DNA of 64,000 nucleotides. Source: Prorocentrum cordatum. Its lineage: Eukaryota; Sar; Dinophyceae; Prorocentrales; Prorocentraceae. The notes below the pieces were generated by a model. The model did not search any database and was not told the DNA's origin. It worked only from the letters and a program-made list of their open reading frames with translations. The stretch spans positions 196,501-260,500 of the forward strand of contig CAUYUJ010004592.1 of the NCBI GenBank assembly GCA_963575745.1, read 5' to 3'. The position numbers were made by a program, and so were the translations under genes. Positions 39,790 to 49,778 of the stretch are shown here, piece after piece (the first letter of the stretch is position 1; each line of letters opens with the position of its first letter).

Positions 39790-41060
39790 CCGCCAGCAAA
39801 CGACTCCCGGGTCCCAAACACCGTCGGCACCACATCTCCCACTGCTGTCCCCAGCACCACTGTCCTCACCACCACTGCCCCCACTGCTCCCACCACCGTC
39901 CCCACTGTCACCACCGGTGCCCCCACCACTGTCGCACTGTCCCCACTGTCCCCACCACTGTTTCAACAACGGTTCCACTCTCCCCACTTTCTCCACGGCC
40001 CCAACCACTGTCCCACTGTCCTCACTGTCCCACTGTCCCCGCCGCCGTCCCACTGAGCTGTCCCACTGTTCCCACCAGTTTCCCCACTGTCCCCACCACT
40101 GTCCCCACTGTACCTCTGTCCCATTATCCCACCGCCGTCCTCGCCACCGCCCTCACCACTGTCCCCACCACCACTGTACCCTCCACTGTCCCACTGTTTC
40201 CACCACATTCCCACTGTCCCCATACAACTGTCCCCACCACCACCGACCCCACCACTGTTCCACCGTCCCCACTGTACCCACCACTGTCCCCGCTGTCCCC
40301 ACCAGTGCCCCCACCAGTGTCTCACTGTGCCCACTCTCCCCCCAAAATTGTCCCACCACGGTCCCACTCTCCCTACTTTCCCCACGGTCCCGACCACTGT
40401 CCCACTGTCCCCACTGTACCCACCACTGTCCCACTGTCCCCGCCGCTGTCCGACTGTGCTGTCCAACCGTCCCCACTGTACCCTCACTGTCCCACTGTTT
40501 CCACCACATTCCCACTGTCCCCATACAACTGTCCCCACCACCACCGACCCCACCACTGTTCCACCGTCCCCACTGTACCCACCACTGTCCCCGCTGTCCC
40601 CACCAGTGCCCCCACCAGTGTCTCACTGTGCCCACTCTCCCCCCAAAATTGTCCCACCACGGTCCCACTCTCCCTACTTTCCCCACGGTCCCGACCACTG
40701 TCCCACTGTCCCCACTGTACACACCACTGTCCCACTGTCCCCGCCGCTGTCCGACTGTGCTGTCCAACCGTCCCCACTGTCCCCATCACTGTCCCACTGC
40801 CCCCACTGTCCCCACCACTTTCCCCACTGTACTACTGTACCGCCACGGTCGTCACCACCGCCTTCACCACTGCCCCCACCACCACCGTCCCCACCACTGT
40901 CCCACTGTCCCCACCACTGTCCCGCTGTCCCCTCACCACTGTCCCCACCACCACCATCCCCACCACTGTCCGCACCACTGTCCCACTGTCCCCGCACCAC
41001 TGCCCCCACCACCACCGTTCCCACCACTGTCCCAGCATCCACACCAGTGTCCAAATATTA
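39790..41060 (+). repeat. CCCACTGTCCC minisatellite with 301-bp duplication
   Basis: CCCCACTGTCCC(A)CC units throughout. A higher-order repeat of 301 bp (about 40179-40479 and 40480-40780) is almost identical between copies. The frames are Pro/His/Ser/Thr or Trp/Gly/Asp repeats on the two strands and are not credible genes. Confidence 0.9.
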
Positions 41061-41084
41061 TGAAAAGCGGGAATCGTTTACCCG

Positions 41085-41310
41085 CGGCGGGGGGGGGTTC
41101 GAACCGGTAGTGACACCCCCCGGTTTTCGAAAGGGGGGGGTTCGAACCGGTAGTGACCCCCCCCCGGTTTTCGAGGGGGGGGTTCGAACCGGCAGTGACC
41201 CCCCCCTCCTTTTCATGATGGACTGGGGGGGGGAGGTGTTCGAACATGTAGTGACCCATCCCTGGTTTTCGAGGGGGGAGGGGGGACGGGTTGGGAACCC
41301 CCAATGACCC
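41085..41310 (-). repeat. GGTTCGAACC minisatellite, right array (inverted)
   Basis: CGGTTTTCGAGGGGGGGGTTCGAACCGGTAGTGACCCC units, the reverse complement of 39390-39780, about five copies, the last degenerate. Confidence 0.75.
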
Positions 41311-41334
41311 CCCCCCGTTAAAATTTTGGCGTTC

Positions 41335-41713
41335 TCGCCCTGTCGGCTTCCCGACGCTCCAAGACAGCTCAAGAGGCCCCCAAGATCGTTCAAGAGGCCT
41401 CCAAGAGGGCTTCAAAACTACCCCAGCTGCCTCAAGAACGCACAAGAGGCCTCCAAGACAGCCCAAGAGGCCCCCAAAATGGCTCCAATATAGAGAACCC
41501 ACATGGGGGACCCGGACAGACATATCGAGCACTCGGCCTCAAAGGCTCCCAAGAGGCCCCCAGATGTCCCCAAAAAGCCCCCCCAAAGGCCCCAAGAGGC
41601 CCCCAAGAGACCCCCAGGAAGCCCCAACAGGCCCCCACGAGGCCCCCGAGAGGCCCCCAAGAGCCTCCCTGGAGACCACAAAACTACCCCCAAGAGGCCC
41701 CCGAGAGCGCTCG

Positions 41714-41715
<2 letters not shown>
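41335..41715. repeat. CCAAGAGGCCC-family block
   Basis: Preceded by AAAATTTTGGCGTTCTCGCC and CGGCTTCCCGACGCTCC, the same spacer as in the 46.4-47.2 kb units, and followed by a CGTCGT run (41708-41750). Confidence 0.75.
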
Positions 41716-41719
<4 letters not shown>

Positions 41720-41745
<26 letters not shown>

Positions 41746-42227
41746 GTCGTTCAGGGTCGGCGACACTGGCCGTAAGGCCTCTCCAACCAGGAAGACGTCG
41801 ACCGAGTCGCTCCTTTTCCTCCCTCCTCAGGGCCGGAAAGGTGGCTCCATCTTTGTCCTCCTTTTCCCGATCGAGGGGGATCTCGAGCAAGATCAGGCCA
41901 GGCGAGGCCAGGGATTAAGCGGGAAACAGCTGAGTTAGGCGCATGTGGCTGGGCTGCGACTCAAGAGAAGCCAGGGACGATGCTGACACCGACCTCCTAT
42001 GAATTGCTTTATGATACAAGTCCTCGTCGTCGCCCTCCTCCTCACCACCACTAGGCCCAACGATGCCGCGGGCCACTCTGGCATGGCCTCACCGCCCACC
42101 CACCCATGATAACTCGCTAGCGCGCGTGACCTGGTTGGCGTGAGTCGAATTGAGCCCTTGGTTGTTCCATGTGTCCTGCTTCGCGCAGCAGTAGAGATAA
42201 CATTTCGACGCATCGAACTCAACATAC
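41720..42227. other. Spacer, no gene recognised
   Basis: Ordinary sequence with a GGCCAGGCGAGGCCAGGGATTAAGCGGG word. Nothing identified. Confidence 0.35.
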
Positions 42228-42233
42228 GCTCTT

Positions 42234-42412
42234 GTTACCAAAAGGTACCGATACCGCGACTCCCCGGACCTCTCCCCGGGTGCGTTCTGACCAGGATTTC
42301 GAGGCGAATCCAGCGGTGGCGACAAGGGCCTCCCAGGAGGCCCCAGAAGGGGGAAAACGAGAGAAGGGTAGCGGTACATGTATGGGTACCTCTTCCTCCT
42401 CTGAGTCGTGTG
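42234..42412 (-). mobile_element. Introner-like TIR element, family 2, copy 3
   Basis: Flanked by a perfect 6-bp direct repeat (AAGAGC on the minus strand; 42228-42233 and 42413-42418). TIRs AGGTACCCATACATGTACCG and CGGTATCGGTACCT. Closest to copy 2. The end GGTAAC lacks a clear AG splice site inside the duplication, unless AAGAG is used. Confidence 0.7.
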
Positions 42413-42439
42413 GCTCTTCAGGAAAAACTGCCCAACATC

Positions 42440-43448
42440 AAAGCGGGGGCAGGGACGCCCCGTGGCACCTCCCCTTCCCCTGGAGCCCCACCGATCCACC
42501 CCTCGACGGGGCGGCGGCTCCCAGAAGGCCTCCAGGACGGCCGCGATGGCCCAAGACGAGATGACCTCCAAGACGGCCAAGGTGGCCTCCAAGTCGGACG
42601 AGAAGGCCCTGCATGGCCTCCACGACGGTTCAACGTAGCCTCGAAGACAGCCACGACGACCCCAAGATAGCTTAAGATGCCCCCGAGACCTCAGAGGGGC
42701 CACCTAAAACACATCCAACCGAACCACGGATTCCTGGAGTCTCCTGTATTGATTCTAGCATTCCGCCTTGTCAGGCGGAATCGCGCGGCAACGAAACTAT
42801 ATCACATGTTGATTAGGACACGTTCGCATGGCGAGCGCAGACGACAACTGCATGTGCAACCTGGAATCGATCCGCAGAAACGGCACACACCCCACAATCA
42901 AGCAAGTCTGCATGCATGTACGCATGGCGGTACACACCGTCAAATAGGTAAATGGACGGACTGGCATGGCAGAGAATATAATCCTGGAAGGCGGACGACT
43001 CCGAAGCTGCCAAAGCACAGGCCTCTCGCGCGAAACAGAAGGGGGATGATGATGACGAGGCACGTCGACAACGATCGCCGGGATAAAGATGAAATGGAAC
43101 ATGGGATAAGGAGGGAGGACAATCACTCTCTCCTTCGTAGGCCCCTCCGTTCTTCCGCCCCCCTCCGCACCCCCCATCCGCCCCCTCCGCCTTCCACGCC
43201 ATCCTGCCGCATCCATCCCCCCCTCCCCTCCCCGTTCCCTCCCTCTGCTCCATTCTCCCCGATCCCTCCTCCTGCCTGGCTCCTCTTCCCTGTGCCCCGA
43301 TTCCTCAGATTCTCCCTCCCTCCTTACACCAGGTTCGAGAATCGAGCGCTCTTGCCCCTGTTGGCCATGCGGGCCCCCTGAGACCTCCGAAGTCCTCTGG
43401 GGATCTCCAAAGCTCCACCTCCTCCTCCTCCTCCTCCTCCTCTGCCTA
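42440..43448. other. Repeat block, then unassigned sequence
   Basis: CCAAGACGGCC-type units at 42520-42715. At 42755-42790 a hairpin (ATTCCGCCTTGTCAGGCGGAAT). 43130-43340 is C/T-rich on this strand. Long frames on both strands lack recognisable domains. Confidence 0.4.
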
Positions 43449-43650
43449 GAAGAATGCACTAGCATAAGCATAAACTCTCGGTCTCGGAGCTCAAGGCGGA
43501 TTTGTCGGATCGGCGCTGAAGCTGGCCTCCCTGGCGCGCGGAGGGCGAAAGTGGCGGCGCCAGAGGCGCCGCCAGGGGGGCCTAGCGCAGATCCAAGAAA
43601 TCTGCGCGGAGCTGCAATAGTTTATGGTGATGTAATGTGTTTTTCTTCGA
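43449..43650. mobile_element. Foldback element A, copy 3
   Basis: Outer AGAAGAATGC...CATAAACTCTCGG and inverse ATAGTTTATGGTGATG...TTTTTCTTCGA, with GGCGGCGCCAGAGGCGCCGCC inside, itself a perfect palindrome. Confidence 0.75.
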
Positions 43651-43799
43651 CTGTCAGCGGTAGAGACGCATAAGTCCGAAGTCGCATTTCTGGTTTCAAC
43701 GGCGACCCCCAGGGGTGTGAACCCCTTCCCCAGGAACTGGGTTCTCATCCCCGGTCGTTTTATGACAATCCCGAACCCTGGCGTGGGCCGCTGGAGGCC

Positions 43800-43925
43800 G
43801 GGTCAATGCACCCGTGGCGTTGCATGATCCTGCACGCTAACACTGGTCAATGCTCCCCTGGCTTTGCAGGATCCTGCAAAGTCCGGCGCCCTGGCTGGCC
43901 TCAACGAGCCGACCGAGCAGTCCAG
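43800..43925 (+). repeat. Dispersed repeat D2, copy 2 (short)
   Basis: GGTCAATGC, TTGCAGGATCCTGCAAAGTC, CCGGCGCCCTGGCTG, in the order seen at 8010-8185 and 54665-54910. Confidence 0.65.
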
Positions 43926-43929
43926 GGCA

Positions 43930-45300
43930 ATCTCAACACCCGGGCGACGCCTCCGGCGGCGCCCCTGGGGTCTTCTTCTGATTTTGCTCCTTTTGGTTCA
44001 GGACGCCCTCGGGCTAGGCCGCCTGGTCTGTGAGCACGTGCGCGTGCCGTGCGCATCGGGAACCACCGTGGGACCAAGATCGTAGAGCAGATCCGCTACT
44101 CCAAGAGACACCTCGCAACATGTGTCGCGGTCGCTCCAGCTGGCTCAGAGACCCAGACATGTGATGCCCAGAGGCGGCCCAGAGCTACGAGAAGCCCCTC
44201 CCGATGGCGAGGGCGCGGGAAAGGGGGATCTTCTGACGCCTCCACCGTTTGATCACAACGGTTCCAGCCTGGAGGTGCCTTCAAGCAACCGCGCCTCGCC
44301 GAGAACGTTCCAAGCGTGGCCAGACTGTCCCAAACGGCCACAGGGTATCCGAGTCGTGACGCGAAAGCCCGGCGACGAGGATCACTCGGATCGCTCACCC
44401 TCTCCGGAAAGGTCGTATAACCCGTCGTCGCCGTATCCCTCCTCCCCCCACCCAGGTATTGTTTCCTCGTTATTCCCCTTATCGTATACAGGAAGAGGAT
44501 GGAGGACTAAGGGCGGCAGGAGGGAAGAGGAGGGTTAGCGGAGGAGAGGGACGCAAGCGGTTAGAAGAGCAGCCTCGCCGAACGGCATCTGCTTGCAGTC
44601 CTGTGCTCGGGAGCGGCACACACGAGCTGCGAGTGCCAGACGCAGTGGGGCAGGACGGCAGGAGAACCGGATCGATTGTGGGACACACGCCTCCGATGTC
44701 GCGCCTTTCTCAACCCGGGGTACATGGGCATTCCGACACCGTCGCCCTCGGGGATCTATTCGATCGATGCCAAAAGCAGGGATCACGTCAAAACGACGCA
44801 GTGCCGAAGGAGGATGAGGAGAAAGTGAGCTTGGATCCTGCGCTCCCATGCCCTACAGGCTAAACATGTGCGTGCCAACGAGACGGCCCAACCCCTGCCC
44901 TCCTGGACAAACGTGCCTGCGATAGCATTCCGCGATGCCCTTCCACACAACATACCTGGACCTCTGGCGGGCGGATCAGCGCTTCAATTCGCGTACCCAA
45001 GCTATGGACCTCTCCAAGGGGGTCATTGTAATCCCATTTCGTTTTCTCATGGTCCCGAGGTCAGAACCAAAAAAAAACAGGCACCAAAGAGCGAAACGAC
45101 ACTCAAAACCGCAGAACCGAGACACCCAACACACCAGACGTCCAAGGATCGGAAAAACACACAATGAAAGCAAGAAAGCGTCGGAAATAGATTGGGGTTC
45201 CGCCGGCCCCATGAAGAGAAAGGAAGAGGGAAAACCGCTAGACTCTTGAAGTAGGAAGGCGCCTGGAATAGATAAGGACCTGGATATCCCTCAAATACCT
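43930..45300. other. Unassigned sequence, open frames on both strands
   Basis: Plus frames 44122-44538 and 44459-44863 and minus frames 44398-44096 and 44849-44535 are of natural composition but have no domain, and none is favoured. 45000-45180 is A-rich. Confidence 0.3.
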
Positions 45301-45461
45301 AGCGTCAACGACGGGCGTGTGGAAGCAGGCCGTCGGTGCCACAGCCCTCGCGGCCAAGCCCGGCTGGCGACCCGGCCCCCCGACCACGGGCGCAGACCGC
45401 GCCAGGGAACATCGGAGAAGTGGCACCACCCGCTGGGACGCACACGCAGGGCTCTGGCCCT

Positions 45462-45469
<8 letters not shown>

Positions 45470-45492
<23 letters not shown>

Positions 45493-45800
45493 CAGGAGGA
45501 GGATCGGTCGAGCCTGGCGCCTGCACGGCACATTGGTAAATAGAAAGTTAGAAGGTCGTGCAACTGCAAAACCCGCTGGGAAGAGCATCTGGATTCATTG
45601 CGAATCCGAATCCGAGCTGAATCTCCCATTCACGATAGCGCGCGGCGTGCACGAGACGCGCATCACGACTGTGAAGCGCAAAAACGCAGAGCGCATCACG
45701 ATTGTGAAGCACAAGAACGCAGAGCGCATCACAACTGTGACGCAGAAAACAAAGCGCCCGACGACGGTGACCAGGAGGAGGAGGACCAGAGTAAACCTCC
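45470..45800 (+). repeat. 33-bp in-frame minisatellite between direct repeats
   Basis: CGCATCACGACTGTGAAGCG-CAAAAACGCAGAG repeats three times at 33 bp (45660-45745). GACGACGGTGACCAGGAGGA occurs on both sides (about 45481 and 45762). The period is 11 codons, so the plus frame (ITTVKRKNAER repeats) stays open; coding is possible but unproven. Confidence 0.55.
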
Positions 45801-45869
45801 TGCCCCGAGTCTCCTCCCCATACGCCCCTACCAATACTCCCTGTCACCAGAGCCGCCCCTTCTGACATA

Positions 45870-46225
45870 TCAGCTCAATTGGGCCTGCCAGTTTGGCGAG
45901 AGCCCCCCTCTTCAGAAGGGATGGCCTTGCATCTTTCTAGCGCGTAATCAGAGGGGCGAACAATTATCACACCGTTCAACGGGGTGTCCAACGGGAGACC
46001 CGTTCCGAAGACTGGCCGCCCCCCCTTTCTTGAATTTGCTGCGCAAAATTACTTTTGCGGCGGTCAGGACATCTGGAACAAATCAGATGACATTTTCATC
46101 TCGGAAAAGGAACGCAGTGGATCCGTGCGGCCCTGAATGCGATGAAGTTTCGGGTCTGTTACCTTAACGACGTCGCAGGGAAAAACAATAATCCATTCTG
46201 AGGAAGAGCTGTCCTCGATCGAAGC
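45870..46225. other. Unassigned sequence
   Basis: Ordinary composition. No feature recognised. Confidence 0.3.
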
Positions 46226-46229
46226 CCCG

Positions 46230-47196
46230 GCGCTGCGGATCAGAGATGGTTCTCCTCCTGGGCGCCGCCCTCGAGGCCGTCCAGAGAGCGCTAAGAAAGG
46301 CCAAGAGGCCGCCAAGAGCCCCTCAAGCTGATACAATAGAGCTCCGAGATGCCACAATATCGCTCCAAGACACACAAAATGCCTCCCAGACGGCCCAACA
46401 CGCCTCTCAGAGCACTCTCAAGAGGGCCCCAAGAGGCAAAATGTATTGCCTTTTCTCTATGGTTTGGACAGATTGTGGCGTTTCCACCATTTCGGCTTCC
46501 CGACACCCCGAGACGGCCCAAGAGGCCCCCAAGACCGCCCCAAGAGGGCCCAAGAGGCCCCCCAGAGGGCTCCAAGACGGCCCAAGGGGGCTCCGAAACG
46601 GCCCAAGCGGCTTCCAAGACGGCCCCAAGAACGCCCCAAGAGAGGTCCCACGGGGGCAACACGAATCAACATTCCGAGCTCCCGGCCCTAAGGCCCCAGG
46701 AGTCCCCATGAGGCCCATTAGAGACCCCAAGACAGTCCCAACAGGCCCCAAGGAGGCCCCCAAGAGGCCCCCAAGCGGCCCCAGGAGGGCCCCAGGAGGC
46801 AAAATTTATTGTTTTCTCTGACGTGTTGGAAAGATTGTAGCGTTTCCACCATTTCGGCTTCCCGAAACTCCAAGACGGCCCAAGAGGCCCCCAAGACCGT
46901 CCCAAGAGGGTCCAAGAGCCCCCACAGAGGGCTCCAAGACGGCCCAAGAGGGCCTCGAAACGGCCCAAGAGGCCTCCAAGACGGCTCAAGAAGGCCTCAA
47001 GAGAGGTCCCAGGGAGGGAACACGAATCAACATTTTGAGGTCTCATAAGAAGGCCCCAGGAGTCCCCACGAGGCCCCTAAGAGACCCCAAGGCGCCCCCA
47101 ACAGGCCCTCAGGAGGCCCCAAGAGGCCCCCCAACGGCCCCCAAGAGGCAAAATTAATTGCTTCCCCTGATGTTTTGGACATATGCTTGCGTTTCC
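46230..47196 (+). repeat. Higher-order repeat of about 355 bp (CCAAGAGGCCC family)
   Basis: Three successive units, each led by an AT-richer spacer: AAAATGTATTGCC (46438), AAAATTTATTG (46800), AAAATTAATTGC (47150). TTTCCACCATTTCGGCTTCCCGA and a block of CAAGAGGCCC words follow. The third unit runs into the 2.56-kb duplication. Confidence 0.75.
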
Positions 47197-47739
47197 ACCC
47201 CAAGGCGGCCCAAGAGGCCCCTCAGACCGCCACAAGAGGGCCACATAGGCCCCCCAGAGGGCCCCAAGACGGCCCAAGAGGGCTCCAAGACGGCCCAAGA
47301 GGACTCCAAGACGGCCCCAAGAACGCCCCAAGAGAGGTCCGGTCCCAGGGGGGGAACACGAAACAGCAGTTCGAGCCCTCGGCCCTAAGAAGGCCTCAGG
47401 GATCCCCAAGAGGCCCCTAAGAGGCCCCAAGAGGCCCCCAACAGGCCCTCAGGAAGCCTCCAAGAGACCCCAAAGCGGCCCCAGGAGGCCCTCCAAATGA
47501 CCCCCCGAGCACGCAAGCAAGTGCCAACGCCCCGACGCGTTTAAGAGTCCCCACGGGGCCACCAAGAAGCCTTCCGAAAGAGTCCCCTCAAGCAAAACGC
47601 TTCCAGACGGCCCGCGACGTGTTCAAGACTCCCCCAGCGGCCACCAAGAAGCCTCACATGATGCCGAACGCAAATCCTGATAAAAACAGCCGCCGCCCCC
47701 ACAGCTCCGCACCGCGAAAGACCACTCGGTCGATCGACA

Positions 47740-48500
47740 GCGGCACGCAATTATGGGTCGGCGGAATGAGCGAAGATGTTCAATAATCGCAGCGCTGGGG
47801 CAAGAGCCCCAGATATAGAGAAACCGCCCACCATCTGACAAGCGAATGCACACTTTTACAGCGAGTGTTCGCGAGATGCCAAAAAGTTTGAAAGCGTTCC
47901 CCATCCATCCCCCAAACTGTTGCAGATGTTTCCAACGAGTGTTCGCAGCACTCGCGCGAGAACCACAATCTGGCAAGGAACCGCCCTCCATGCGTGAAGC
48001 TGGCGCGGACTTCTAAAACAAAGGTGTGCGGAGCCGAGGCGAAAACCACCTTTTGACAATGATCCAGCTGCCACGCGCGACACTGGTGCAAGTTTGAAGG
48101 GCCCATGCGCGCGGCGCTGGGAACAGGACAGCGATTTGAACAAGGAGCCGCCCTCCACCCGTGAAGCCGTTGTGAACTCGTGAGGCGAATGTGCGCGACA
48201 CTGCAGAGAGAAGAACATGTTGGAAAACAGTCGCCCTCCACCTGCGAAACTGATGCAACGTGTTGAAATACATGCGCGCGGCGCAAACACGATAACCACA
48301 TTTCGAAACAGAGCCGGAGCTGCTCGAAACTTTTGAAAATATCTGTGCGGTGCCAGAACGAGAACCATATGTTGAAAAAGAACCGCCCTCCATCCGTGAA
48401 GCGGTTGCACGCTTTTGACACGAATTTGCGCAGCGTTACAGCGAGAGCTCCATTTTGAGAGCGACTCGTCCTCCATCCAGAAGCTGTTGGAGAATCCTAT
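47740..48500 (-). repeat. 72-84 bp tandem array inside copy 1 (about 9 units)
   Basis: Each unit has CCGCCCTCCA(C/T)CCGTGAAGC, a GTTTGAAA-type run and GCGCGCGGCGC(T/A)... with GAGAACC. Unit lengths are 72, 81, 84, 84, 81 and 84 nt over the best-preserved part, all multiples of three. The minus frame 48533-47856 therefore runs 225 codons as a 24-28 residue repeat (GWRAVLFQ, GGRLFSN, EGGSLFK). The other two minus frames are also largely open, so coding remains uncertain. Confidence 0.7.
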
Positions 48501-48983
48501 TCGGCGAAACGCCCTGCCCGCCCTAATTACCAACGCGTTTGGGGTTCGACAAGGGGGACGTCATTTCCAAAGGAAGCAGGATGGAGAACGAGGATCCAGA
48601 GGACGGCACCCACGAGGAGGACGATGAGGAGGAAGAGGAGGATGAAATCACAGAATGAACCGACCTCGGATGAAGTCGTTTTCTGCGTTCACCGCACTGC
48701 GGAGGGCGAACACGGAACGCGGGAGCAGAGGAGGCAGGAGGCCGAGGGGGAAGCGACGACGACCCAGAGCGCAGACAGGGCGACGCGGAGAGGCCGAGGA
48801 AAGAGGACAGAGGAGGAGGACGAGGGGGAGGAGAGGCAGGATGATGAGGACGAGGAGAAGGACAGGAGCGATGACGTCGAGAGCCCAGTCGGGAGTCACA
48901 CCTCCTTCCCCCTCGACCCGTCCCGTCTGGAGGCGGTTGAGGACGATACGGGCACCCGGGGAGTCTGAGATTGGATAGGCCCA

Positions 48984-49148
48984 GGAGAACAAGAACAAAT
49001 AGCAACAACATAAACTTCTGGCGCTCCGCCAAGTTTCTTGGATGCGCTGGGGCGCCAGAGGCGTCGGCGGGGGGGGGCCCAGCGCGGATCCAAGAAATCC
49101 GCGCGGAGCGCCAAAAAATTATGTCCATGCTGTTTCTTCTTCGATCGT
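48984..49148. mobile_element. Foldback element A, copy 4
   Basis: CATAAACTTCTGGCGCTCCG...GATCCAAGAAATCCGCGCGGAGCGCC...TGTTTCTTCTTCGAT. Its twin at 51567-51731 arose by the tandem duplication and is not an independent insertion. Confidence 0.75.
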
Positions 49149-49778
49149 GAAGAAAGGGGATACAAACAAAACCGCTTAAAATCGGTCCTCAACCCCCTCG
49201 GAGGGTTGCACCCGATCAATTTTTCGAGCCGCGCCCAGCCGTGACGACGAGGAGGCTCCTTTCTTCCCCCCCTGCCTGCTGGCCGTCAACCGGTGACGGG
49301 CAAGCTCAGTCCCCCAGCTGGCTCCAACCTGAATCTATGTTTGCGCTCTCCTTGGCGAGAGAATTTTACAGAAACCCCTTGCGCGGCGCTGTGGGGAGAG
49401 CCCAGTTCAGCCCTCTGTCGAGCGGACCAATTTCCGATGAGCGCGGCGAAAGCGAAGCGCGCGCCGCGTTGAAGCAAAACTGCCACGCTCACCAGAAATC
49501 TGCGCGGCGTATCCTCCACTCTTCCTCCCCGCCCGCCCCGGGCCCCCGGCTGGGTGAGCCCTCCTGGGAGACTCTGTGGACCTCCGCAGCCCGACCAACA
49601 CTGGGACGTCGGCCAGAGTTCTCTCGGCCAGATCTCGCCCAGGCTTCGTCCAGACGTCGACCAAATCCGACGAGATCCAGGCGAACTCCCCCAGGCCGCG
49701 GGGAGCCCTGGGACCCCCCAGGAGCCCCCCCGGGAGGCTCCCGGACCACGCAGAAGCCACCCCTGGAGGCTTCTCGAC

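Larger units (their letters stand above)
47197..49754 (+). repeat. 2.56-kb tandem duplication, copy 1
   Basis: Repeats at 49779-52337 with about 16 differences by eye (over 99 percent identity), so the event is recent or conversion keeps the copies alike. Contents in order: CCAAGAGGCCC units, the 80-bp array, an acidic/basic low-complexity stretch, foldback element A, and a spacer. 24 bp unique to this position (49755-49778) separate the copies. Confidence 0.95.

Noticed and set aside
39575-41110. A 511-codon frame rich in Pro, His, Thr and Ser
   Set aside because: Entirely CCCACTGTCCC minisatellite and its flanking arrays. Other frames on both strands are similarly open, and a recent 301-bp block duplication explains the length.
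46230-47430. Plus-strand Pro/Arg/Lys-rich frames of 80-190 codons
   Set aside because: Shadows of the CCAAGAGGCCC higher-order repeat.
47541-47750. Identical small ORFs at 47.5 and 50.1 kb as a gene pair
   Set aside because: They are identical only because of the 2.56-kb duplication; no independent coding evidence.
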